Shown here in pieces: positions 1 through 11,171 of a DNA stretch of 64,000 nucleotides (position 1 is its first letter; the number at the start of each line of letters is the position of its first letter). The notes beneath the pieces are model-generated. The model saw only the letters and a program-made list of their open reading frames with translations, was not told the origin of the DNA and searched no databases. The position numbers were made by a program, and so were the translations under genes. Origin of the DNA: Agapetus fuscipes (taxonomy: Eukaryota; Arthropoda; Insecta; Trichoptera; Glossosomatidae); NCBI GenBank assembly GCA_951799405.1, contig OX637342.1, positions 1,054,001 to 1,118,000 on the forward strand. Direction: 5' to 3'.

Positions 1-407
1 AACGTTTTCTTAACTTAATTGTTTAACGTTGCATTTTAAACGTTCATATATTATATATTTGCCTCTTAGATTAAAGATTTCTTTCTACACTCTTGACCAG
101 GTGACTTGAAAGTTTTCTTGTCTATTATAACGGCTATTTGACGTTTTCAATCTCAATTTTTTTTAATAAAATGTTAACCCAATTACATTTGAAAACTTTA
201 AATCAAAACTGTTGTAAAGCGATTGTATGTAGGTACATGCTTTCCAAAAAAAAAGCATTTCAAAATTTCCATTAATCCGAACGCTTCATACATCCTAATA
301 GTGTTAATATTTTGGTTGGTCGGATTATCGAGGCCCCACACATACTAAGGTACCGTAATCTGTATTACACGAAGGTGGCTTATAAATCCAATAGTCCATT
401 TAGTGTA

Positions 408-505
408 AATAAATAGGTTCAACTCGCCACATGCGACCCCTTCGGGGATAACGCGGCAAGAAGTTACACTATATGTGTAGCTTAGTTGCGTTTTTTTTTT
501 TTTTG
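408..505 (+). mobile_element. SINE-C 3' fragment with T run
   Basis: TCAACTCGCCACATGCGACC, CCTTCGGGGATAACGCGG, TATGTGTAGCTTAGTTGCG then 15 T. Confidence 0.8.
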
Positions 506-730
506 CGTGTGATTAAGCCAAAATTGAGATAAATCAATTAATAGAAGATAAACTCCGCGTTAGCTGCCTCGTTTGTTCTCCATTATGCCTCAATAAATTT
601 ACGCGTATTCCCAAAAGCTTCGGGAAAATTAAATAGTAAATAATCAAATAAAATATACGATATATTACAATCAATTTAAAGAATTAAATTAAAAAAAACA
701 AAGTTGTAATTCACTTTTAATTTTATTTTT

Positions 731-769
731 TGCTCAAACGTTTTCGCCTAATAGGCATCTTCAGGAGCA
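731..769 (-). ncRNA. Hammerhead ribozyme motif, type I minimal, intact core
   Basis: Minus strand: stem I TGCTC, CUGA-A-GA box, one extra T, stem II GCCT/AGGC with ATT loop, GAAA, then ACGTTT and stem I GAGCA. Stem I pairs 5/5. The AACGTT stem III is palindromic and so short that activity would be expected as a dimer. Minimal hammerheads like this are known from Penelope-like elements. The predicted cut is after the T preceding GAGCA. The AT-rich flank at 690-730 resembles the element at 20429-20838. Confidence 0.75.
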
Positions 770-808
770 TAAGTGCTACATTTTTTTTTTTTTTCAAATT
801 CCAGCCAA

Positions 809-912
809 AGCAGACATACGTAGCTGGAGAGCAAAGATGATGGACAGGCGAGGGTGGAGGAGAATCCTGGATTCAGCCAAGGCCCACCCAGGGCTGGCGA
901 GCTCATGATGAT
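809..912 (+). pseudogene. LINE C-terminal fragment ending ...WRRILDSAKAHPGLASS
   Basis: An open stretch reads PAKADIRSWRAK, then a basic WRRILDSAKAHPGL segment and a TGA, followed by a GATGATTATGATGA tail. The segment resembles the extreme C-terminus of RTE-like reverse transcriptases. It is the 3' stub of a second LINE lineage, different from the intact one. Confidence 0.6.
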
Positions 913-1802
913 TATGATGACAAGGGACACATGTAGGTTTGCGCTTACACACGACGCGTATGAAATTTCAAAGTAAAATAAAAACATATTGTACCTTACA
1001 AAAATTGCTACTCTTCCCTGAAACAAAGGTGACTGAGATCGTGATTACGTATTGTTTTTAATTAAAGAAGTTTGTAATAAAAAATAATTAAAACTTGTAT
1101 TGCATTCTCGATGATTTTTTTAAAGTTTCTAACAAACACATTTCATAAGGGGAAAAATGTAGAAAGTATTAAAATAAACGAAGCTGATTCCATAATGGCT
1201 GGCGTGCATTACTCTAATTAAACTATTTATTGTCGGCGCTGTTCTTTTTATTTTCCTTCTCACTCTCGCCGGGACTTGAGCGCTTACTTTTTATTTTTTT
1301 TGGTATTAAAAAAAAGTACAATATCCAACGTTCCATTTCCTCTGGCCTGCAATTGTACCGAGACGAAGCGTTTCATATAATGTAGACTTGAATAGAGGTC
1401 GACTATTTTTGAAATTTTGAAAAATATGGATGCTTTCACTTTTTTTTTTTTTTTCATCGTTTGTTTCTATGGTGAAAATCAGTGATACAGGTCAAAACGT
1501 TGGTTAAGTTTTTGTCAACTGTGTTTGTTTACAAGTTTCACTGTTTTTTTTTTAATTTAATAAATCACATTTTGGATACTTCTCGTTTTATTTTGCATAA
1601 GTGATAGCACGTCAAGATATAAAATCACGCTTTTTACAAGCCTCAATACGAAAACTGGCGGGAGAGAATGCAAAAAAATACAGATGATATTAAAATATGT
1701 AATATTTCCTTCTTCTCTAAAAGAAAACTGAAAAAAATATTATATTGGAATGAGCACCAGAGTCTGTGTGGTTTGTGTCTCAGCTGATTAATAAAAAGGT
1801 CC
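913..1802. other. AT-rich stretch, nothing recognised
   Basis: Homopolymer T runs and scattered AT-rich sequence. No coherent coding frame, terminal structure or strong hairpin seen. Confidence 0.5.
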
Positions 1803-2028
1803 TCACCGCGGTCGCCAGATGTCAGACCGTTTACGCTGTTTCATACATTGCCCCTGAAAATGTTGCAAACGTGTAATTGTGTGTCTGTGTGAATCTATGA
1901 ACTCTAGATGTAGATACTTAAATAATTGTATTTGAATTTGTTCGAGATTGTGAGAGTGCTTACTCGAATATTCTAAGTAAAATGCTCTTTCAAAATCTCG
2001 CATGTGCAAATTATTCATATTTCGAGAA

Positions 2029-2256
2029 TAACCTTTATTCTCACCTATAAATAAAAACCGAGATGTTTTTTAGCTAGACCAGGACCTAAATTATCAAGCT
2101 GTACAGTTCAAAATCAATTTTGTGAACGAATCGAATGTGACTTGTATCTGAAATGAATGGAGCAAACCTTTATTCTGACGTATAAATAGCAACCGAGATG
2201 CTCTATAGCTAGACTAGTATCCAAACCGTTTAAAAGCAACTCTGTGTGCGAACCGT
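2029..2256. repeat. Tandem repeat, two ~137-bp units
   Basis: ACCTTTATTCTCACCTATAAAT...AGCTAGACCAGG is repeated as ACCTTTATTCTGACGTATAAAT...AGCTAGACTAGT (positions 2029 and 2166), about 75% alike. The region to its left (1850-2020) belongs to another dispersed repeat with relatives at 30810-31030, 31920-32045 and 45000-45220. Confidence 0.7.
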
Positions 2257-2339
2257 ATGTAAACCTTGTCTTAATTATTTTTTTGCAAAAAACAAATTTT
2301 TTTTTTTGAAAATTTCTAGAAAGGGTCCCCATTGTGGGA

Positions 2340-2810
2340 CACTGTCATGGCGTGTAGTGGACAATGCACAGTGCGCTAGACTGGGCATTACACGGAGCCT
2401 GATGTCGTTGTCTAGTGCCTTCAAATGCTCATATCGCGCTAGGGCTCTCACATGCAGGCGCTAAACTGAGGGACCTGCTTGCATTCATTCCGAGTGGGAG
2501 ATGTTTAATGCATGCACAGCTGTATAAATGCCGATTGAAGTGATACGAGATAAACTTTAAATATGGTAGAAAAAAACATGAATAATAGAAAAGTCAATTA
2601 TGATAAAATTGAATATAAATTAAAGGAACAAAACAAGTATGAAATAAAAAACATCAGTTAATTAATGAATTAATTAAATAAAATAATTAATTATAATAAT
2701 TTCAATCCTAAGATGAGGACGTCCGACTATATTTAAATATTTTTATGAGGTCTTCCATCTGGGCGTTGACTTATTGGCATCTTTTTTAAAATCAAGATTA
2801 AAATAAATAA
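2340..2810. other. No gene recognised
   Basis: 2330-2520 is GC-richer (TGTAGTGGACAATGCACAGT) and might be part of an unidentified repeat; the remainder is AT-rich. Confidence 0.4.
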
Positions 2811-2815
2811 TAAGA

Positions 2816-3024
2816 GGTTCACTTTTCCAATGTCACCCCTGTTTAAGGGAAGGACGGCAAGAGTTGCAGGGTGTATGTCCACTTGAGATTTGGTTTTTAT
2901 GTTGTAGGTTCAAATGAGGCATGTGCAAGCGCGAACTTGTACGTGTTTGGTTGTAGAATGCATGTAATGTGAATCTATAATGTAACATATATTTGCAACT
3001 TAGATTAGATTAGAGTAGATTAGA
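2816..3024 (+). mobile_element. SINE-A copy, 5'-truncated
   Basis: Starts GGTTCACTTTTCCAATGTCA and ends in (TTAGA)n-like ATTAGATTAGAGTAGATTAG. SINE-A landmarks, in order: TTGACTTATAGGTTGGTA, GGTTCACTTTGCCAATGTCA, CCCCTGTTTCAGGGAAGG, GCAAGAGTTGCAGGG, GTAGGT.CACATG.GGCAT, AAGCGCGAACTT, TTTGCAACTTAGATTAGA. Confidence 0.85.
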
Positions 3025-3065
3025 TTCGATGAATATTTTTACGAACTGTTTGAGGAAAATCAGTA

Positions 3066-3109
3066 CTCTCGATGTTTCGTTGACGACGTAGCCAACGTCT
3101 TCAGGAGAC
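3066..3109 (-). ncRNA. Hammerhead ribozyme motif, intact core
   Basis: Minus strand: stem I GTCTC, CTGAAGA, extra C, stem II GTTG/CAAC with a 10-nt loop, GAAA, CATC, stem I GAGAG (4 bp pair). The predicted cut site is AUC. Same subfamily as the damaged copy at 5049-5090. Confidence 0.7.
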
Positions 3110-3186
3110 ACCCTCTGTACATTGTACAAGGAACATTTATTTATACGTTATACTAATTCTGGAATACTATTATTCACCTTATTTTT

Positions 3187-3456
3187 TGACATATAGGTTG
3201 CCATGAGGCTGACCACCCATACTGAAAGAAAATTCACTTTACAAATGTCATCCCTGTGTCAGGGAAGGTCGACAAGAGTTGCAGTGCTTATATTCATTTG
3301 AGATTTGGATTTTAAAATTGTAGGTCCACAAGCGGCGTGTGCTTCTATCTTAAATGTGATATATCTTTGCAGCTCAGATTAGATTAGGTTTACATGCAGC
3401 ATTTGTAAGCACGAATTTATATGTTACTGCTTTGCAACTCAGATTATAGATTATAG
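3187..3456 (+). mobile_element. SINE-A copy plus an appended 3' fragment
   Basis: Near full-length to about 3390 with a deletion in the middle, then a second 3' piece (CATTTGTAAGCACGAATTTA) with an ATTATAGATTATAG tail. Two copies ended up in tandem. Confidence 0.75.
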
Positions 3457-3819
3457 AAATGCATTTCTCGGTGCACTTTTTCCTAGTTTCGTGCATTAAC
3501 ATGAACTTCTCGCATGTCGACCGGCACTCTTTCCATTTTGTTGACAATTTACTGCATTTCTGACCGCACAGGTTACACAACAAAGCCTTATCATCTCATA
3601 ATGGGTAAATAGTTAAGCTAACTCTTTTTGTTTCCGACAAAAGAGCACACAAGAAGCAAAAAAAGAGCTTGAAAGAGTATGCTAAAATAAAAAGAGTAGG
3701 AGAACTTGTGCATGAGCTGAAACTTTTAAAATGTTGTTTATGTTATCATAATTTTATTGAACTAAATATTGTAGAATGAAGTTAAAATAAATGTGCTAAG
3801 TAGCAAAGATATAATTTTA

Positions 3820-3935
3820 ACCGGTCCGTAAAGTAATGGTTAAAGCTTTGGTTTCATAACCGGAAAGTGGTGCGGTTGTTTCCCGGCGAAGTAAACACAA
3901 AAGGTTTCCCTAATTATAGTGCACCTTCTCAGCCA
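3820..3935 (+). mobile_element. SINE-B head fragment
   Basis: CCGGTCCGTAAAGTAATGGTT and TTTCCCGGCGAAG, diverged; the body is mostly missing. Confidence 0.6.
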
Positions 3936-3939
3936 TCAA

Positions 3940-5040
3940 AACGCTGGGAGGAAATCTCTGGTCAAATTTTCAAATCTATTTAGATTGCAATCGAAGATGT
4001 CTATATTAGACTCATTTAAGAGTTTTATACTCCGAGCTACAGGATGCTGTGTGATGACATCCGTACGGCTTTTCGGTACATAAAATAAGTTGTACCCTCG
4101 CCCACGGCTGTAGTCGCCTGGCACATACAACCTATAGCTCTCCTACAGGGTGCGACTGTCTATTAAGCCGTTGATGACTTAATGAGAGAGCACCATAAGG
4201 AACCCGTTGGTTTCCAGGCTTCTAAAACCTGTCTCCCGAAGAAGCTCCTCATGCTGCATATATTGTAGATCATTTTCACAAACCCTCATGAGGAGTTACC
4301 TCAGGCATTTCTTTTGAATCTTTTCTAACATATTTGTATATTTCCGCTGATGAGGCGTATTTTTTCTTATCCTTGCATATTCAATTCATTCATATCCTTT
4401 TTCATACATTAGCTTTTTATATCGCAGTATTTCTGCCACACACACAACTCATGCAATGCTACAATCCTGAATGATACGAAAATTAATTGAAAAATGAAAA
4501 CCGTAACACTTAAAGGATTAAAACTTTCAACGGTACCAAGCGAGAAAGCAATACCATTGTTTTTAATTACGAAAAGTTAAATGGAAAAGTTTCCTACGAC
4601 CCTTAAATTACTATATTCAACTATCTATGCAATTTTAAGGAAAGACTCGCGAGAAAACCACCTGGGAAGTTTTTAGAACTCTTAAAAATGGATGCAAAAG
4701 CATTTTTTTCCCTATTGCATTGTTTTTGTAAAAAGATCATAGAGGTTTTTCATTTTTCCCCTGAAAGTTTCCGCTTGCAATTTAATAAAGGTCTTAACTT
4801 ATGGGATGCAACGTTTTTTAGCTTTTTTCATAAAATTCATTATTTTTAAAATAACATTTTAACTTACATTTCTTACTAGAGGTTATGGTATGACTCTGGA
4901 TTAAATAATAATAATAATAGGGCAATTTTTCAAAGCAAAGTTTAATGGTACTAGCCACCCGAAGGGCGCTTAATTTAAGAAGTACCTATGCAAGGACAAA
5001 AACAAAAACTCAACTCAGTTCATCCTTAGTCGTTGTGTAG
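3940..5040. other. No gene recognised
   Basis: Mostly unique-looking AT-rich sequence. 3936-4310 is of mixed composition with short frames and no recognisable domain. A short AATAATAATAATAAT run lies near 4905. Confidence 0.4.
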
Positions 5041-5048
5041 ATAAGGTG

Positions 5049-5090
5049 TCTCCTGTAGACGTTGGCTACGTTGCTAACGAAACGTTGAGA
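5049..5090 (+). ncRNA. Hammerhead-like motif, core damaged
   Basis: Same layout as 3066-3109 but on the plus strand: GTCTC, CTGTAGA, extra C, GTTG...TAAC, GAAA, CGTT, GAGA. The A6-to-T change in the CUGANGA box should abolish cleavage. Confidence 0.65.
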
Positions 5091-5239
5091 ATAATGTTAA
5101 TTATCTTACAACGGGTTGTCTAATATTCGTTTTTTTGTAAGCTGTGTAGTTATTATAATTGTAAATACATACGTCAAAAAACTGGAATTCCAACTTAAAC
5201 CTTACAATATTACACCTGTTTCAGGAAAGGACATTGATG

Positions 5240-5525
5240 TCATTTACAGCGAGTGGCCTGCTCAAAGTGGCGCTAGGCTGGTCACGTCGCAAGGCAGGAC
5301 CATGACAGGTGGCCGAAAAGGATCGTCCACGTGACGACCCAGGATGTTCAAGCGGGAATCGGGGAGACCCCAACTGAGGTGGCTGGATGGCATCAAGGGA
5401 GCTACAGGCAGAGGATGTCTGAACACAGCAGCCGATAGACAGGAATGGAGAAGATTGGAGGAAGCCTACGTCCAGGAGTGGACTTAAAAAGGCTGAAAAA
5501 GAAAAAGAAGAAGAAATCGACGAGC
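5240..5525 (+). pseudogene. Decayed RTE-like LINE 3' end with (GAA)n tail
   Basis: Across frames one can read a LAGHVAR-like piece, then LRWLDGIKGATGRG, then AADRQEWRRLEEAYV, a C-terminal pattern common in RTE-like proteins. The purine-rich tail GAAAAAGAAGAAGAAG follows. Frames shift between the pieces, so it is not functional. A 115-codon minus-strand open frame over this region is its shadow. Confidence 0.65.
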
Positions 5526-5578
5526 AGAATGCGAAAGCGTGAAAATACACGTGTGTGCTTGGTGGCATGCACTTAATA

Positions 5579-5973
5579 ATTCTGTACCTTAGAGCATAAA
5601 CAACGGAAGTCCACTTTTTTGCGTTTTTGAGTTAATAATGCTGAAATTATTATAATTAGCTGTTCTATAAGTGGTAAAAATATTGTAGTCCTCGGACTCA
5701 TAGTTACTGAGATATCAAGTGTAATAAATATGGGATGCACATAAAAGTGCGAGCATACACCACGGAAGTTCCACATACGTTGTTCACATTACTTCACATT
5801 AAATAAATATCGATATAAGAAGATAAACAATTTTTACAGATCAAAAATATCTCGTCTAGTTTAGAAGTTATGATGGTTGTATAAAAGTGCACATTTTCAC
5901 TAAAACTCGTCTCCTGCACATTTTACTAAATGTGACTACTGTTGTTTATGCTCTAAGAGTCTAAGGTACAGAT
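5579..5973. mobile_element. Inverted-repeat element, ~395 bp
   Basis: Ends share CTGTACCTTAGAGCATAAAC in inverse orientation (the right copy has an extra ~8 bp in the middle). Interior copies of a GAGCATA..ACCACGGAAGT block suggest partial internal duplication. No coding sequence; target duplication unclear. Confidence 0.6.
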
Positions 5974-6352
5974 ATGAATATTCAATTCTTACATATCTTT
6001 GCCACGTAGATTATAAATACTTACACATAATATGTGTGAGTAAATAAGTGCAGAGAAGTGTTTGCACATTTTCTGCTGTGTTTTATTACGAGAAAGAATC
6101 TGGATCGATATGCAAATCAAATAAAATCTCGTCATGCGATACGGCCATGAGTACCAACAGCAGGAGCATTTATCCTTTTAGCAACTACACACATGTGAGT
6201 TGCGAACACTTGTATGCCAGTACACGGCGGGGCAAAGCGTTTCACATGTTAAAAAAAAACGCTGATGTATAGAAGTGAGACATGGACCGTAAACAAAAGC
6301 GAACTAAGTTAAGAACGTACAGTGTAAATAGCTAACTGAAAACAAACCGTCG

Positions 6353-6590
6353 TCTTAGAGTTTATTAATTGTCAATCAATCAGAGGTAATTTCACTTGAA
6401 CTATGTTTGAAGTTTACTGGACCAATGTGAGCAATGAAAACTGGAAATTTATTAAAGATAACTCTAACATTATGGTGGTTAACGTTTTTTTTTCTCAGAT
6501 TGTGTAGATTGTGATTCTTGGGGCAATTCAGTTGAAAGGTAATCTTTAAATCAAATGGTACAGAAGCCAATAAGCACAGGGTGATGAAAG
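6353..6590 (+). mobile_element. MITE-1-related element, old
   Basis: Shares the interior CAGAGGTAATTTCACTTGA...TTTACTGGACCAATGTG and the CTCAGATTGTGTAGATT block, ending in ATAAGCACAGGG. The left inverted end is eroded. Confidence 0.6.
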
Positions 6591-6602
6591 AGTTTGGTGT
6601 CA

Positions 6603-7030
6603 AAGAGAATTTGAAAGTGACAGTAAAGAGTAGTACAATGAGATGGTTTATGATTCTGGAAAGAATAGAACATGAAAAATTGCCAAAAAGACTATATCTA
6701 CTACTTACTACACCTCTGATTTTCTACGCCTCTGTGGCACTACAACAATTGTCATAGACCCCTAGAGTCTCTAGAATCTAGGAAGTCTCCCGCACAGGAT
6801 TTCTTAAAAAAAATACATATATATATATAATTGGAATTTCAAAGGTAAATCATGGAAGGATAAGACAGATAAATTAATGGATTGGAACCTGAATAGTGAT
6901 AAAAAAATGAGATCATTCTCGAAGAGAGTGATGAATGTCGAGGAGATGAAAATAGTATGTAAGGGCAGAAACAAGCGGAGACACATATGCAGAGATACTA
7001 GCAACTCCTAGTGAAATGGCTGCTGGATAT
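6603..7030 (+). pseudogene. RT-X LINE 3' fragment, interrupted
   Basis: Matches the RT-X family (best copy 62490-62870 on the minus strand): the MRWF..LER segment on the left, and the segment ending in a KDRKKWRRIC-like motif on the right. The middle is displaced by about 140 bp (see 6690-6831). Multiple stops are present. Confidence 0.65.
6690..6831 (+). mobile_element. LINE 3' UTR fragment inserted into an RT-X copy
   Basis: Contains the CTCTGTGGCACTACAACAA motif also seen at 59262-59345 and, inverted, at 18380-18510, where it is the 3' end of a reverse-transcriptase fragment. It ends in an A-rich and (TA)n tail. The host RT-X sequence resumes on the far side. Confidence 0.6.
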
Positions 7031-7034
7031 AGGT

Positions 7035-8120
7035 ACCTACAGTTGCGTTATAGCTCCAATTTATTATGGATTCGAAAATTTCTAAGCAGATTCTGAAAAA
7101 CTAAGAACCGTGTTTGAACCACATTAAGTCTAATGTTTTTTAGTGTAAAAATCGAAAAAAATTACCCGCATTTTATTATTCCAAAACAGACATAAAATTA
7201 AAACAGCACAAACTTCTCGCTCCACCCTATTCACGTGGAATTCAGTGTGGATCATGTTACTCAGTATTTGTTGATATTATTATCTTAGTACCAGATAATG
7301 TGCATGCACAATTGTTTGCGCTAAGTTTCGTAGAAATGTGCATTTGTACTGTTGGTGTGTGCAAGTCTGATAAGGTGTGATTTGGCGTGCAATCATTTTA
7401 AGAGCAATTATTATTTAATATTTATACAAGTTGATCCGTCTTCCTGGAATCCTCTGTTTTTGGGGGTTATCTTATGTAGCATTTTAAATCTATATCTTTA
7501 ACCTTTATTCAAAAGCAGACACATGCTGTATGTGTACTTACGAAGTAACGAAATATCACATGAACGCAAACCTTGAAAATCCTTTGACCTTTTCCTAAAG
7601 TGAACTACTTTTTTATAGCGTGAAAAATCAGCCTCATACTAACCCATTCGACAAGCAAAAACATTCGATGTTTATAGAGATTCACTCAAGCACAAAAAAA
7701 TATGCAATCAAGCTGGATATACATTGCAACTTTCTGGCATATTATCCATGAAGGTAGACTTGTATGGTTAAAATATGTATCCCCCTCCATGTATCCACAT
7801 TGTTAAAAAATGCTTTGTGTTCAGATTCCTCGAATATCATACCTCAAAATACGCATACAAATAATAATCCCTAGGATTAATCCAACATTTCGGAATAATT
7901 GTAGAAATTAACGACCTGTTACAAGCAGAGCAAAAAATATGCGAAACCAATCGCAAAATTTTAGTAAAGCATTTTACTAAAAAAAATATGAAAACTACAA
8001 CGCTCTCCAAGAGGCGCTATTTGACCTTCTATACATATTATAACTAAACGCTGTGTTTTATTTTGTACTTTAATTTTTATACTCGTGATTCCATACTCTC
8101 AATACAAAGCATTACATAAA
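7035..8120. other. No gene recognised
   Basis: AT-rich; no reading frame, repeat boundary or strong palindrome convincingly seen. A weak relative of the 43448 hairpin occupies 8125-8225. Confidence 0.4.
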
Positions 8121-8486
8121 CTCTCTCGATTACGACAATCGAAAAAATATATGAAAATTAAATCACTCGCTAGAAGTGTCGTCATGTACTCAATACATTT
8201 TTGATTTACCCAATGGAAGGGAGTTACATAAATATTTTATACTTGAATGAGAGGACGTTAATCAAGGTGGCACGTGGCAGACACGTGACTGGATAATACA
8301 CGCACACTTCCTAGATCACGTAGCGAGTCAAATGTGAATCTAGTACCGGGGATCATTAGGAGAGTGTAGGGTTCATTTGATATCTTTTGTGCCGCTGAAA
8401 GTGATTAGAGCTGTACGAAATGACTTGGTTAATTGGAAGGATTAAAAATTTGAGAAGATAATGTTGACACGAGTAGATAGACATTA

Positions 8487-8741
8487 CGCTGCCTTAGTTC
8501 TTGTTTATCGTATACGCCATTGAGAAAATTTTACATGTGCAATGTTTGCATGTGTACTGGACCAATGTGTCTTATAAAAACAAGAAATTGATTTAAACAA
8601 TATTTAAAAGAACTCTCAAATTATCTAGTTTTACAGTTTTTCTTAGCTCAGATTGTGTAGAATTTGATTCATAAGACAACTGCATGAAAAAGTCATATTT
8701 GATAAGATTGGCGTATACGATAAACAAGAACTGAGGGAGCG
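8487..8741 (+). mobile_element. MITE-1 copy with ATTA target duplication
   Basis: 255 bp. It begins CGCTGCCTTAGTTCTTG and ends in the imperfect inverse, CAAGAACTGAGGGAGCG; the inverted ends extend about 32 bp through TATCGTATACGCC. ATTA lies directly outside both ends. The interior is non-coding, so an outside transposase would be needed. A 4-bp, non-fixed target duplication argues against mariner (TA) and piggyBac (TTAA). Confidence 0.9.
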
Positions 8742-9039
8742 ATTAGTAAATTCAAAACTAATTTGCAAAAGTACTATATTAACGTGTGTGTTTTGTATTT
8801 AACTTAAACTTAACTAAGACAATAAGTACCATAGTGGAATAACTCGGATAAACCTAAATGATAAGGTAAAAAATATTTATCAGATTTTTGTAATATTTAA
8901 CAAAGTAACATGCTTATACACACTTTGTTACTTACGTATTGCGTAAATGAAATTTTAACTCGCAAACAAATTTTCTAGGAATTTATGGTCGTATGTTAGA
9001 TATTTGTCTTAGTATAAATATATCACCAAATAGGTGAGA

Positions 9040-9223
9040 TTCCGAAATAATGGAATCTGCAGAGTGAGAATAAGAGAAGAGTATGTATGTAAAAGGTGAT
9101 GAATATTGGGGAAATGAAAGTGGTTTGTAAGGACAGAAAAAAGTGGAGGTGCATCTACGGAGGTACCGGCCACCCCTAGTGGAACGGCGGCAGGATACAG
9201 TAACAGTAACAGATAAATAGAAC
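9040..9223 (+). pseudogene. RT-X LINE 3' fragment with (CAGTAA)n tail
   Basis: Carries the CKDRKKWR-like block and the GGTGHP end of RT-X, then an ACAGTAACAGTAACAG tail. The start is truncated and the frame is broken. Confidence 0.7.
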
Positions 9224-9382
9224 CAAAGTGAAAAATTAAATTTTTAAAAGATGTTTGTAAAACACTGTGGAAATTCATTTTTAAAGATAATCAATCTGTA
9301 AAATGAACATAGAAAATTCAATATATGTAGGTACATTACGCACTTAGTGCCTTATTTCAAACCGCCATTTAATTTTGTAAGT

Positions 9383-9585
9383 TATCTACAATCTATCTGT
9401 AATCTAAGTTGCAAAGATATATAAATTTTTCAAATTCATATAAAATACATGCCCAAAAACAGACATGCGTAAGTTCGCGCTTACAAAAGCTGCATGTGTT
9501 CTTCAAATTAAAATCTAATCCTCAAATGAGCATACACCCTGCACCTTTTGACGACCTTCCTTGAATCAGCGGTGAAAATATAATT
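9383..9585 (-). mobile_element. SINE-A copy
   Basis: Diverged; tail reads CTATAATCTAAG, and the 5' part is missing beyond the CCCTG..TTCAGGG block. Confidence 0.75.
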
Positions 9586-9709
9586 CAGGGAATGATTAGA
9601 TAAACCCTCAATTTTTTATTACAAATTTATATTTTATCTGCGTGTATTTATTGAGACAATAAATACAAACCAGCTACTATTCAATTTTATAACTATAATG
9701 TGTAAGAGG

Positions 9710-9808
9710 ATGTGAAAGTTAAAGTACAAAAGAATGTGATGAGATGGTTTGGGCATGTGGAAATAATGAATGATGATAGACTGACAAAGTATGTATACAA
9801 AGAAAGTG
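9710..9808 (+). pseudogene. RT-X LINE fragment, left half (split by SINE-A)
   Basis: Reads VKVQKNVMRWFGHVEIMN then DDRLTKYVYKE. It continues across the SINE-A insertion into 10077-10310. Comparison with the uninterrupted copy at 62490-62870 shows the break falls within the VYKGNVRGK region. Confidence 0.85.
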
Positions 9809-9809
9809 T

Positions 9810-10076
9810 CTAAACTAAACTAAGTTGCAAAGATATGTTACATTGGAGATTCACATTACATGCATTATCACAACCAGACACGTACAAGTTCGCGCTTGCA
9901 CATGCCTCATGTGAACCTACAACATAAAAACCAAATCTAAAATGGACATACACCCTGCAGCTCTTGCCGTCCTTCCCTGTAACAGGGGTGACATTGGAAA
10001 AGTGAACCATTTTTACAGCATGGGTGGTCAGCCACATACCAACCTATAAGTCAAGGAACATTAAAAAAAGAACGTC
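9810..10076 (-). mobile_element. SINE-A copy with 7-bp target duplication
   Basis: Near full-length, flanked by AAAGTGT at 9803-9809 and 10077-10083. It splits an RT-X LINE fragment whose intact relative at 62490-62870 shows the uninterrupted order. Confidence 0.9.
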
Positions 10077-10310
10077 AAAGTGTGAAAGGAAAAAGAGGGA
10101 AGGGACGACCGAGAAAAGTATGGAGTGATCAGATTGTGGAGATTGTGAAAGAATGGGATATACAAAGTGAGCGTAAAAGAAGAAAATGCATGAAAAAGGT
10201 GATGGATATGAAGGAATTGAAAGAGGTATGTCAGTATAGGAAAAAATGGAGGCAACTCTGCAGAGGCTCTGGCCACCCCTAGCGGAATGGCGACAGATTT
10301 ACAGTACAGT
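10077..10310 (+). pseudogene. RT-X LINE fragment, right half
   Basis: Open for 66 codons: KGKRGKGRPRKVW, SDQIVEIVKEW, MKKVMDMKE, CQYRKKWRQLCRG, ending GSGHP. A short CAGTA-rich tail follows the stop. It is the downstream part of the split copy, with no catalytic motif. Confidence 0.85.
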
Positions 10311-10779
10311 TACTCTTCTAAATGCACAATAATGTACTTTAATAAATATAGCAATATGCTATCAGCATGAATATAAAGTACCAAACTTTTCATTATTTAA
10401 AAAATTCATAAGGCGAACTTACGCCTCACCTAAATGTGGGATATTCCCTCCAAAAACTCAAAGTTATTTTCGTAATTTTTACTTTAATGCTCTGCGCGAG
10501 GGAAATTTATTCTGCGCCAGTAAAACTTTCAATTCTAAAATAATATTTTTTATCGTTGTTTACGACAAAGTGCCACCGCAGACCGCCACCCCATTACGGC
10601 ATCTTCTGTTTATGTAAATAGGGGTGAGTTTCCTTTGAAAAAACCGAGGGTGGAGAGGTCGTTTCGGTCGGGAGGAGGTGGTCTTTCACCATCGTTGGAA
10701 TATTTAACATGCACGTGATCCAATTCTAGGGAATCGATTTCTCAGCCTAAGCCAGTTGTTCTCAATTTTACCAATATCA

Positions 10780-11022
10780 ATCCTCAGGGTGTGTTTGGCT
10801 TATCTACCATTTGATTTAAAGATGATCTTTAAATGAAATTGTCTTAAGAACCACAGTCTACTCAATCTGATCTAAGAAAAAATCGTAAGAATCGAAAATT
10901 TGAGAGTTGTTTTAAATATTTTTAAAACCAATTTCCAGCATTCATAAGACACATTGGTCCAGTAAACATACAAATATTGTTCATGTGGAATAACCTCTGA
11001 TGGACATTAAAACAAACAAGCA
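10780..11022 (-). mobile_element. MITE-1-related element (second subfamily)
   Basis: Inverse orientation: CAATCTGATCTAAGAAAAA..., AAGACACATTGGTCCAGTA and ACAAACAAGC near the right end. The TIR differs from subfamily 1, but the interior aligns. Target duplication unclear. Confidence 0.65.
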
Positions 11023-11171
11023 TTTAACGGATGAATCGCTAATTTTCACTGAAGATACGGAAAAATAAGAAACAAAGGGGTACAGAACGATGACAATTTT
11101 AGGATTTTGGAAGACCAATCGAAACCAAAGAAATCAGTAAGGGGTCGACGGGATGATGATTTTTTTAAAGC

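Noticed and set aside
5221..5568. 115-codon minus-strand frame rich in serine and leucine
   Set aside because: It is the antisense shadow of a decayed LINE 3' end on the plus strand, including its (GAA)n tail read as serine/phenylalanine.
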